Shown here: in pieces, positions 1 to 5,335 of the stretch
How positions within the stretch are numbered: the first letter of the stretch is position 1
Layout of the letters: every line of letters begins with the position of its first letter
Source: Thermoplasmata archaeon
Lineage (GTDB): Archaea; Thermoplasmatota; E2; UBA202; JdFR-43
Reading direction: 5' to 3'
Length of the DNA: 5,335 nucleotides
NCBI GenBank assembly: GCA_021157745.1
Contig: JAGGWA010000041.1
Location: 1 to 5,335 of the forward strand
Notes under the pieces: generated by a model
Databases searched by the model: none
The model's input: only the letters and a program-made list of their open reading frames with translations
What the model was told of the DNA's origin: nothing
Position numbers and translations under genes: made by a program

Positions 1-1988
1 CTCATGTCTCCCTCGCTTTTTATATCCAATATTGTCGCTCTTCTCTGGCTCAACTCACGATTCACATTTCCCATAAGTTCATGCGGGACAGAAATGAAAA
101 CCTTTTGAATCGGCTCAAGTAATATTGGATCAGCCAGAGTCATTGCTCCGTATATGGCATTTCTCATCGCTGGAATAAGCTGAGCAGGGCCACGATGTAT
201 GGCATCTTCGTGAAGTTTGGCATCCACCAAGCGAACTTTTACGCCCTGCAATGGCTCCGCCGCCTTTGGTCCAGCCTCACAAACTTCATCGAAAGCCTGC
301 TTTAGCAGCTCTTTGGCTTCATTGAGATGCTGTATTCCTTTGGTAACATCTGTTATTAAATTGCCTCCATGTATTCCGAAAACTCCTTTTGCTTCTTCTC
401 TATCCATTCCAAGCTCAGTAAGCTTTTTAACAACTTCCTTCTTATACTTCTTAACATTCTCTGGAATTTTGCCTTCAAGCAAAGCTTTTGTTATTTCTGG
501 CTCCAAAGGCTCGACTTCAACATACAGATAGTTATGTTTGTTTGGTGATTTTCCTTCAAAAACAGGTGATTTTTTCCTTACTGTCTCCCTGTAAATGACG
601 GTTGGCTCTGAAACTATAATATCGAGCTTGTGTTCGTTTCTTATTCTGTATTCCGTAACTTCCAGATGTAACTCTCCCATTCCAGACATTAAATATTCGC
701 CTGTCTCCTGATTTATCGTAACAACTATTGAAGGATCAGCTTTTGATATATCTTTCAAAACTTTAACCAGCTTTGGCAAATCAGATGGTCTTTTGGCTTC
801 CACCCTAACAGTAACAACTGGCTCTGAAATGTGCTTTATTGATTCAAATGGCTCAACATCTTTTTCGCTTGTAACGGTAGAGCCCGCTATTGCATCTTTC
901 AAGCCAGATATGGCGGCAATATTCCCAGCTGGAATTTCAGGAACAGGAATGCGTGAGTCGCCAACCATTACAGCAACCTGCTGTATTCTGCTTGGCTTTG
1001 GCATTCCAGAAACCCATACCTCCTGCCCTTCTTTCAATGTTCCAGAAAATACTCTTCCGAAAGTTATCTCTCCAGCATGCGGATCAATTATTATTTTTGT
1101 TACCATCAAAGCTAATGGACCATTAGGATCGCAGTTCACCATTGCTTTTCCTATTGGGGAATCGATATCACCATGCCATATATTCGGAATTCTATATTTT
1201 TGAGCCTCCAGAGGATTAGGCAAATGCTGAATAACCATATCGAGAGTGACCTGATGGATTGGGGCTTTTTTGGCCAGTGTTTTTTGATCCCCTTTCTTTA
1301 AATATTCATATATGTCCTTGAAAGTGATACCAGATTTTTTCATAAATGGAACAGAAATAGCCCAGTTATGCAATGCACTTCCAAATGCAACACTTCCATC
1401 ATCTGGTTTTACCATCCATTTTTCTTTATATTCATCCGGAGCCATTTTTTTGATGAGTTTATTCACCTCTGTAATTATCTTAACGAATCTTTTTTGCATT
1501 TCGTCTGCATCGAGCTTAAGCTCATTGATAAGGCGATCGACTTTGTTTATTAGCAAAACAGGGCGAACACGCTCTCTCAAAGCCTGTCTTAGCACTGTCT
1601 CTGTCTGTGGCATCACTCCTTCGACTGCACAAACAACAACGATGGCGCCATCAACAGCACGCATAGCCCTCGTTACATCTCCTCCAAAATCAACATGGCC
1701 TGGAGTGTCAATCAAATTAATGAGATATTCTTTGCCCTCATATTCATGAACCATCGATGCTGCAGCAGCATTTATTGTGATGCCGCGAGCCTGCTCCTGC
1801 TCATCATAGTCCAAAACGAGTTGTGTGCCGGCGAGCTCTTCAGAAATCATGCCTGCGCCAGCCAATAAATTATCTGAAAAAGTTGTCTTTCCATGGTCTA
1901 TGTGGGCTACGACACCAATATTGCGTATTCTTTCAGGCTTATACATCAATTCCTTCGCTTTCTTAATATTCTCTTCTTTCCTTCCCAT
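1..1988 (-). CDS. fusA: Translation elongation factor 2 (EF-2), 3'-truncated by the window edge
   Basis: This is the GTPase that moves the ribosome one codon along the mRNA after peptide-bond formation; it acts in the cytoplasm. There are 662 codons in the window with no stop, and archaeal EF-2 is usually about 730 residues, so roughly 70 C-terminal residues lie off the left edge. The GTPase motifs are all present: G1 AHIDHGKT (28-35), G2 RGITI (68-72), G3 DTPGH (94-98), G4 NKVD (148-151) and G5 SAL (204-206). Later landmarks are GELHLEV near 435 (domain III), SPNKHN near 480 (domain IV), DAIHRGPAQ with H598 as the expected diphthamide residue, and the start of domain V ([11 protein letters not shown], from about 628). 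The ATG at 1988 is chosen because it follows AGGTGAT at ideal spacing and gives the standard archaeal N-terminus. The gene starts 4 bases after rps7 ends. The archaeal type, rather than bacterial EF-G, is clear from the GTPase region and the diphthamide loop. Confidence 0.98.
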   Translation of the reverse strand, partial: MGRKEENIKKAKELMYKPERIRNIGVVAHIDHGKTTFSDNLLAGAGMISEELAGTQLVLDYDEQEQARGITINAAAASMVHEYEGKEYLINLIDTPGHVDFGGDVTRAMRAVDGAIVVVCAVEGVMPQTETVLRQALRERVRPVLLINKVDRLINELKLDADEMQKRFVKIITEVNKLIKKMAPDEYKEKWMVKPDDGSVAFGSALHNWAISVPFMKKSGITFKDIYEYLKKGDQKTLAKKAPIHQVTLDMVIQHLPNPLEAQKYRIPNIWHGDIDSPIGKAMVNCDPNGPLALMVTKIIIDPHAGEITFGRVFSGTLKEGQEVWVSGMPKPSRIQQVAVMVGDSRIPVPEIPAGNIAAISGLKDAIAGSTVTSEKDVEPFESIKHISEPVVTVRVEAKRPSDLPKLVKVLKDISKADPSIVVTINQETGEYLMSGMGELHLEVTEYRIRNEHKLDIIVSEPTVIYRETVRKKSPVFEGKSPNKHNYLYVEVEPLEPEITKALLEGKIPENVKKYKKEVVKKLTELGMDREEAKGVFGIHGGNLITDVTKGIQHLNEAKELLKQAFDEVCEAGPKAAEPLQGVKVRLVDAKLHEDAIHRGPAQLIPAMRNAIYGAMTLADPILLEPIQKVFISVPHELMGNVNRELSQRRATILDIKSEGDM

Positions 1989-1991
1989 CTC

Positions 1992-1998
1992 ATCACCT
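1992..1998 (-). promoter_or_regulatory. Shine-Dalgarno site of the EF-2 gene, overlapping the rps7 stop
   Basis: On the minus strand AGGTGAT is fully complementary to the usual archaeal 16S 3' end (AUCACCU). It ends 3 bases before the EF-2 ATG and contains the TGA stop of rps7 (1995-1993). Ribosomes ending rps7 therefore sit on the initiation site of EF-2, which fits coupled translation. Confidence 0.85.
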
Positions 1999-2550
1999 TG
2001 CGCTCTGCGCTATTCTCTCTATTTCAAGTTTCTTATTTATTGCAAAGCTTGCCGTCTCATCGCGAGAGGCAGCTATGATTTCATCAGCAAGACATTCAGC
2101 TATGCTTTTCCTATTTTTCATTGTCTTTGACACAGCCCCCTTGCAGATGTTGCGCAGCGCAATATCAAGGCGGCGCAGCGGGGCGCTGTCGACAGCCTGA
2201 GGAACATATATGCCAGATAGGAAAAGCCTTGTCGTTTCTTCGCGAGGAGCAGCATTTTCTATGGCTCTTACCAAAACCTGCAGCGGATTTTCTTTTGTTC
2301 GTTGTGCTATTATATCAAAAGCTTCTCTTACAACTCTGATTGCCTTGCTCTTCTTTCCAGTATAGCGCTCTGTTCTCATCATGTTGTTAACGAGGCGTTC
2401 AATTAAGCTTAAGTTCGCTTTCTTGAAACGCTTGTTTGCATGTCTTCCATGGGTATGTATCTTGTCCGCTCTAAGGTTCATGTAGGCTGCCAAGCCTTTG
2501 TCATTTACCACAATATTATCCACTTCATATTTGCCGAATAGCTTCATCAT
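1993..2550 (-). CDS. rps7: Small-subunit ribosomal protein S7 (uS7), archaeal type
   Basis: uS7 binds the 3' major domain of 16S rRNA, starts assembly of the 30S head and lines the E-site/mRNA exit region. The 185-residue product shows the archaeal pattern: a GRHANKRF segment (35-42) followed by helices rich in Lys and Arg, the core PREETTR (102-108) and [15 protein letters not shown] (115-129), and a basic C-terminal helix with [13 protein letters not shown] (170-182). It lacks a long N-terminal extension, so it is at the short end for archaeal S7. The first ATG (2550) overlaps the rps12 stop as ATGA. A second ATG at 2547, giving a product one residue shorter, lies 4 bases after GTGA, exactly the spacing seen for EF-2, and may be the true start. 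It sits between rps12 and the EF-2 gene in the conserved str-type order. Confidence 0.97.
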   Translation of the reverse strand: MMKLFGKYEVDNIVVNDKGLAAYMNLRADKIHTHGRHANKRFKKANLSLIERLVNNMMRTERYTGKKSKAIRVVREAFDIIAQRTKENPLQVLVRAIENAAPREETTRLFLSGIYVPQAVDSAPLRRLDIALRNICKGAVSKTMKNRKSIAECLADEIIAASRDETASFAINKKLEIERIAQSAR

Positions 2551-2975
2551 CTCACTGGCTTCTCAACTTTACCTTTAACCAATTCTTTCAGAGAAACATT
2601 ATTAACCTTAACAACTTTATATCTCACACCAGGAATATCTCCATAGGAACGACCCATTCTTCCGCCGATACCTTCTATAAGCACTTCATCGTGCTCGTCA
2701 ATGAACGTAATGGCTTTATCTCCAGGAGCGAAAGCTGTAACAATCTTTCCATTCTTTATTAGCTGGACTTTAACGCATTTTCTTATAGCAGAGTTAGGCT
2801 GCCTTGCTTCCACACCCACTTTTTCAAGTACAATACCACGAGCCTGTGGAGCGCCCTCCAAAGGATCAGTCTTTCTTTTCAAATCTAACATTCTTCGTTT
2901 GTAGTAGCGATCGTGCCATCTGAACTTTTGCCTATCCTGCTTTAACTTCCGAGCTGCATACAATCCTCTACCCAT
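2547..2975 (-). CDS. rps12: Small-subunit ribosomal protein S12 (uS12), archaeal type
   Basis: uS12 sits at the decoding centre of the 30S subunit and takes part in tRNA selection accuracy. The 142-residue product is full length for the archaeal/eukaryal form (S23e-like). It has the N-terminus [11 protein letters not shown], a basic [12 protein letters not shown] segment (17-28), the loop PNSAIRKC (60-67) that corresponds to the decoding-site loop hit by streptomycin-resistance mutations in bacteria, and [10 protein letters not shown] (112-121), the second conserved loop near the decoding site. It is the first gene of the unit and overlaps rps7 at its stop. No Shine-Dalgarno precedes the ATG; a TATA-like box lies about 29 bases upstream, so initiation is probably on a leaderless mRNA. 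No competing start codon fits the family N-terminus. Confidence 0.98.
   Translation of the reverse strand: MGRGLYAARKLKQDRQKFRWHDRYYKRRMLDLKRKTDPLEGAPQARGIVLEKVGVEARQPNSAIRKCVKVQLIKNGKIVTAFAPGDKAITFIDEHDEVLIEGIGGRMGRSYGDIPGVRYKVVKVNNVSLKELVKGKVEKPVR
2552..2555 (-). promoter_or_regulatory. Weak Shine-Dalgarno (GTGA) for rps7
   Basis: GTGA lies within the last codons of rps12. It is 1 base from the ATG at 2550 but 4 bases from the ATG at 2547. At the EF-2 gene the same core GTGA is also 4 bases from its ATG, so this site favours 2547 as the rps7 start. It is only four bases of complementarity, so the call is modest. Confidence 0.5.
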
Positions 2976-3000
2976 GCTATTCGGAAATAACGTGCTGGTA

Positions 3001-3008
3001 TATATATT
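3001..3008 (-). promoter_or_regulatory. TATA-box promoter of the rps12-rps7-EF-2 operon
   Basis: On the minus strand the region reads AAAATATATATACC (3010-2997), with the box centred near 3004. Archaeal boxes lie about 26-27 bases before the transcription start, which puts the start around 2976-2980, only a few bases before the rps12 ATG at 2975. Absence of a Shine-Dalgarno before rps12 agrees. The upstream BRE element is only weakly matched (AAAA preceded by CCC), so the exact register is uncertain. Confidence 0.6.
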
Positions 3009-3096
3009 TTGGGCTCAGTTTTTGAAAAAAACGAGATTGATCGATGGCTCATCCTGTTTCCATAAAAAAATCACAAAAATATGGGTAGAACAATTT

Positions 3097-3117
3097 GGAA
3101 ATATTATCGGAAATATT
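3097..3117 (+). repeat. Tandem direct repeat of GGAAATATT
   Basis: GGAAATATT occurs at 3097-3105 and again at 3109-3117, separated by ATC (period 12 bases). The second copy merges into the distal TATA box and supplies its BRE-like purine/A stretch. It could be a regulator site or a duplicated BRE; AT-rich composition makes chance possible. Confidence 0.5.
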
Positions 3118-3123
3118 TATATA
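3109..3123 (+). promoter_or_regulatory. Distal BRE/TATA promoter candidate for the C25 peptidase gene
   Basis: GGAAATA followed by TTTATATA (3116-3123) is the best match to the archaeal BRE/TATA consensus in the window. Transcription would start near 3145, giving a leader of roughly 85-90 bases before the peptidase ATG at 3232. That leader would contain the AGGAGGG and the inverted repeat. It competes with a proximal box nearer the gene. Confidence 0.5.
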
Positions 3124-3170
3124 TGATAACAACATTACAGCTTATTCATAGCTCATTTTGTTATAGTTTA

Positions 3171-3177
3171 AGGAGGG
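3171..3177 (+). promoter_or_regulatory. Orphan Shine-Dalgarno-like AGGAGGG
   Basis: AGGAGG is a strong anti-Shine-Dalgarno complement, yet it lies 54 bases before the peptidase ATG, far too distant to serve it directly. The only start-like codon at usual spacing is TTG at 3181, which opens a 4-codon frame ending in TGA at 3193-3195. It may be a leader element or a chance purine run. Confidence 0.3.
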
Positions 3178-3179
3178 AT

Positions 3180-3202
3180 TTTGCTATCAGATTGATAGCA
3201 AA
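3180..3202. repeat. Perfect inverted repeat, 10-base arms with 3-base centre
   Basis: TTTGCTATCA (3180-3189) and TGATAGCAAA (3193-3202) are exact reverse complements around GAT. It ends next to the proximal TATA-like stretch of the peptidase gene. As DNA it has the shape of an operator for a dimeric regulator; as RNA, if transcription starts at the distal promoter, it forms a 10-pair hairpin just after the AGGAGGG. There is no T-tract after it, so a terminator role is not supported. Confidence 0.75.
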
Positions 3203-3204
3203 GC

Positions 3205-3214
3205 TAATATATAT
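3205..3214 (+). promoter_or_regulatory. Proximal TATA-like box of the C25 peptidase gene
   Basis: TAATATATAT lies 18-27 bases before the ATG at 3232. Use of this box would start transcription at or very near the ATG and give a leaderless mRNA, consistent with the lack of a Shine-Dalgarno directly before the gene. The region is AT-rich overall, so the box is plausible rather than certain. Confidence 0.45.
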
Positions 3215-3231
3215 CATTCATTATTATATTT

Positions 3232-5335
3232 ATGAAAGGGAAAAAAGTTGTGGCGCTTGGTAAAATAATGGTTGTGATAGTCTCTTTACTGTTTTCGTCC
3301 ATTGTCTTCTCAGCCAAGAGTGAAACAGCATCAAAAGATGAAATTTCTATAAGTGTATCTTTTGATAACCCGATTTTCAAGAAAGTTAACATAGGAAATA
3401 AAACATATGACAAAATAGAGATACCCAACTTACATTGTGTGGGTAACCCGGGAGAACCCTACTTGCCATCCAAGGCTATAAGAGTTCTTCTTCCATATGG
3501 TAAGAAAGTAGATATAATAATATGGAATGGAAAAGAGATTTCTATAGGATCTGGATATAAAATAGTTCCGGCAGGAAAAGAGATTCCTATGGGTGTAAAA
3601 GAATATTCTCCTCCAAAACCAAATGAGGAGATTTATTCCTCTTATGATCCTTTTCCTGCGAATGTTTATAAAAATTTAGGGGTGCAATTTTTCCGAGGAT
3701 ATGCTATTCTGGTAATAGATGTATTTCCTTTAAGATATATTCCTGCGAGAGGGGAGTTGATATTTTATCCGCATATCAATTTTACAATATATCTCAAAGA
3801 TGGTTTGTATAATCCTCTCTATAGAGGTCTTGCAGAGGATGAACAGGAAGTAGCAAAAAAAGTTTTGAACCCGGGGACTCTATCCACTTACCCTTCTAAA
3901 AGCACGGCATCATCATATCCGGGGGGTATATGTGATTCTAGTAAAAGCTATAAGTTTGTTATAATAACAAATGAAGAATTAAACAATACAGCTGGACCAT
4001 ATAATTGGGATGCTCTGATAAGCTGGAAACAATCAAATGGAATAAGTGCTACAAAAGTAACGGTAGAAAGAATCGTAGCCTGCCCTGATTACTGGAACAC
4101 TACCAACCCACTTTTTAACGATACACAAGCTTTGATAAGAGAATTCATTCGAGATGCCTATTTGGATTGGGGAACAGAATATGTTTTGCTTGGCGGGGAT
4201 GCTGATGGAGCAGACGTAGGTGGAGAAAGCGGAGATAATATTGTTCCAGTAAGGTACTTGTATGCAGGGAGTTACGATGGCGATCAAGGAGATCAAATAC
4301 CTTCTGATTTATATTATGCATGCTTAGACGGAAATTTCAATTATGATGAAGATGGTTATTGGGGGGAGGCGAATGACGGTACCGGAGGAGGAGTGATAGA
4401 TTATAAGGCTGAGGTATATGTTGGGAGAGCTCCAGTAGATTCAGCCATTGAACTATCTAATTTTGTGAGAAAAACAATTGAGTATGGAAACAGCAATGAC
4501 GCCTATTTACAAAAAGTTCTTTTGGTTGGAGAGCAATTAGATAGCACGCCTACATGGGGTGGTGATTATAAGGATGAAATAATAAATGAATCAGATGCCA
4601 ATGGATATCATACAACAGGTATACCAAGTGATGTTTATACCATAGATACTCTTTATGATAGAACCTATTCATGGTCAAAATCTGATCTTATTGCAAAAAT
4701 CAATCATAACACACATTTAATAAATCATATGGGTCATTCGAGTGTTGGATATAATATGAAGCTATGGTATACAGATGTTGACAATTACTTCAATAACACA
4801 GGATATTTCTTCTTATATAGTCAAGGTTGTTATCCAGGATCTTTTGATAACTGGCATTATAAGACAGATTATGGCCCCGGATACTATACCGATTATGATT
4901 GTATAGGGGAACATTACATTGGCAGTTCATATGGTGCATTTGCTTGTGTTTTAAATTCTCGATATGGCTGGTATGAGCCCGGAGGAACAAATGGTGCTTC
5001 CCAAAGATTCGATCGTGAATTCTGGGATGCTATTTTTGGAGAAGGTATAAGAGAGATAGGAAGAGCCAACCAAGATTCAAAAGAAGATATCCTTGATCTT
5101 TTCTATTACGATATTAACCACTGGTGCGCATACGAACTTAATTTATTTGGGGATCCATCATTGGAAATAAAATTACCTACTCGGTCAGTTGTTTATGTGG
5201 ACGATGATTACAATAGCAACACGCCGGGATGGCAGTATGATCATTTTTCAAGTATTCAGCCAGCCATAAATGCTGTTGAGGAAAATGGAACTGTGAATGT
5301 GTATAGCGGGACATATTATGAGAATATTGTTATAA
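3232..5335 (+). CDS. Secreted gingipain-family (C25) cysteine peptidase with C-terminal beta-helix domain, 3'-truncated
   Basis: This is predicted to be an exported protease cleaving proteins outside the cell or at its surface. 701 codons are visible without a stop. Residues 1-28 form a signal peptide: basic KGKK, hydrophobic core 12-26, cleavage near 27-29. Residues about 60-220 resemble the C25 propeptide (GNPGEPYLPSKAIRVLLP, 71-88). The catalytic domain runs from about 240 (YKFVIITNEEL) to 647, with LLGGDADG (319-325), SDLYYACLDGNF (358-369), an NYDEDG calcium-type motif (370-375), VYVGRAP (395-401), NHMGHSS with catalytic H502, SQGCYPGSFD with catalytic C533, and the closing LFGDPSLEI (638-646). 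The 31-residue His-Cys spacing is close to that of gingipain R. From 653 VVYVDDDYN, followed by SSIQPAINAV, begins a NosD/pectin-lyase-like beta-helix region. There are eight cysteines. ATG 3232 is chosen because an in-frame TAA lies at 3205 and a start at the next ATG (3268) would lose the basic N-terminus. Specificity cannot be told from sequence; the membrane or wall anchor, if any, is off the edge. Confidence 0.9.
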   Translation, partial: MKGKKVVALGKIMVVIVSLLFSSIVFSAKSETASKDEISISVSFDNPIFKKVNIGNKTYDKIEIPNLHCVGNPGEPYLPSKAIRVLLPYGKKVDIIIWNGKEISIGSGYKIVPAGKEIPMGVKEYSPPKPNEEIYSSYDPFPANVYKNLGVQFFRGYAILVIDVFPLRYIPARGELIFYPHINFTIYLKDGLYNPLYRGLAEDEQEVAKKVLNPGTLSTYPSKSTASSYPGGICDSSKSYKFVIITNEELNNTAGPYNWDALISWKQSNGISATKVTVERIVACPDYWNTTNPLFNDTQALIREFIRDAYLDWGTEYVLLGGDADGADVGGESGDNIVPVRYLYAGSYDGDQGDQIPSDLYYACLDGNFNYDEDGYWGEANDGTGGGVIDYKAEVYVGRAPVDSAIELSNFVRKTIEYGNSNDAYLQKVLLVGEQLDSTPTWGGDYKDEIINESDANGYHTTGIPSDVYTIDTLYDRTYSWSKSDLIAKINHNTHLINHMGHSSVGYNMKLWYTDVDNYFNNTGYFFLYSQGCYPGSFDNWHYKTDYGPGYYTDYDCIGEHYIGSSYGAFACVLNSRYGWYEPGGTNGASQRFDREFWDAIFGEGIREIGRANQDSKEDILDLFYYDINHWCAYELNLFGDPSLEIKLPTRSVVYVDDDYNSNTPGWQYDHFSSIQPAINAVEENGTVNVYSGTYYENIVI

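Noticed and set aside
1989..1996. GTGATGAG as a C box of a C/D guide RNA
   Set aside because: It is the EF-2 ribosome site at the junction of two coding genes; no paired CUGA D box or C'/D' arrangement is visible.
217..2339. Several plus-strand frames of 60-145 codons opposite EF-2 and rps7
   Set aside because: They are antisense to strongly conserved genes, have Ser/Phe/Leu-rich products typical of antisense translation and lack ribosome sites.
3060..3084. CCATA ... TATGG inverted pair in the intergenic region
   Set aside because: Only five bases per arm with a 15-base spacer in AT-rich DNA; easily chance.
3180..3202. Inverted repeat read as a transcription terminator
   Set aside because: No U-tract follows on either strand at the right place, and both neighbouring genes are transcribed away from the region, so no 3' end is expected here.
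3081..3263. Small 60-codon frame in the intergenic region, plus strand
   Set aside because: It crosses both TATA boxes, the inverted repeat and the peptidase start, has no ribosome site, and its product is a low-complexity Tyr/Ile-rich string with no family resemblance.
3921..3926. Run of six G in the peptidase gene as a phase-variation tract
   Set aside because: The run is short, the reading frame is intact across it, and it encodes a plausible Pro-Gly-Gly linker between propeptide and catalytic domain.
3204..4990. Minus-strand frames opposite the peptidase gene (3204-3428, 4033-4296, 4790-4990)
   Set aside because: The plus strand codes continuously for a recognised C25 peptidase here; the opposite products match nothing recognisable.

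Overview
The window comes from an archaeon, most likely a euryarchaeal or Thermoplasmatota-like lineage. The evidence is an archaeal/eukaryal-type EF-2 with a diphthamide-site histidine, archaeal-type ribosomal proteins S12 and S7, TATA-box promoters, and Shine-Dalgarno sites of the GGTGAT type. The placement below domain level is inference; the sequence shows no 16S rRNA or other marker that would fix the lineage.

Positions 1-2975, minus strand: a compact translation operon transcribed right to left as rps12 (2975-2547), rps7 (2550 or 2547 to 1993) and the EF-2 gene (1988 to beyond the left edge). rps12 and rps7 overlap by 1-4 bases, and rps7 and EF-2 are 4 bases apart. The Shine-Dalgarno sites of rps7 and EF-2 lie in the end of the preceding gene, which suggests translational coupling. 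rps12 has no visible Shine-Dalgarno but has a TATA-like box about 29 bases upstream, so its mRNA is probably leaderless.

Positions 2976-3231: a 256-base AT-rich divergent promoter region. It holds the rps12 TATA box, two candidate TATA boxes for the rightward gene, a 9-base direct repeat touching the distal one, a strong Shine-Dalgarno-like AGGAGGG with no gene directly after it, and a perfect inverted repeat (10-base arms, 3-base loop) just before the proximal TATA box. This is the least explained part of the window.

Positions 3232-5335, plus strand: the 5' part of a large secreted cysteine peptidase of the gingipain family (MEROPS C25). It has a signal peptide, a C25-type propeptide, a catalytic domain with an apparently intact His/Cys pair (H502, C533), and the beginning of a parallel beta-helix-like domain that runs off the right edge.

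The two transcription units are functionally unrelated: a housekeeping translation operon beside an exported protease. No mobile element, CRISPR array, tRNA or rRNA gene is visible. Both outer genes are cut by the window edges.
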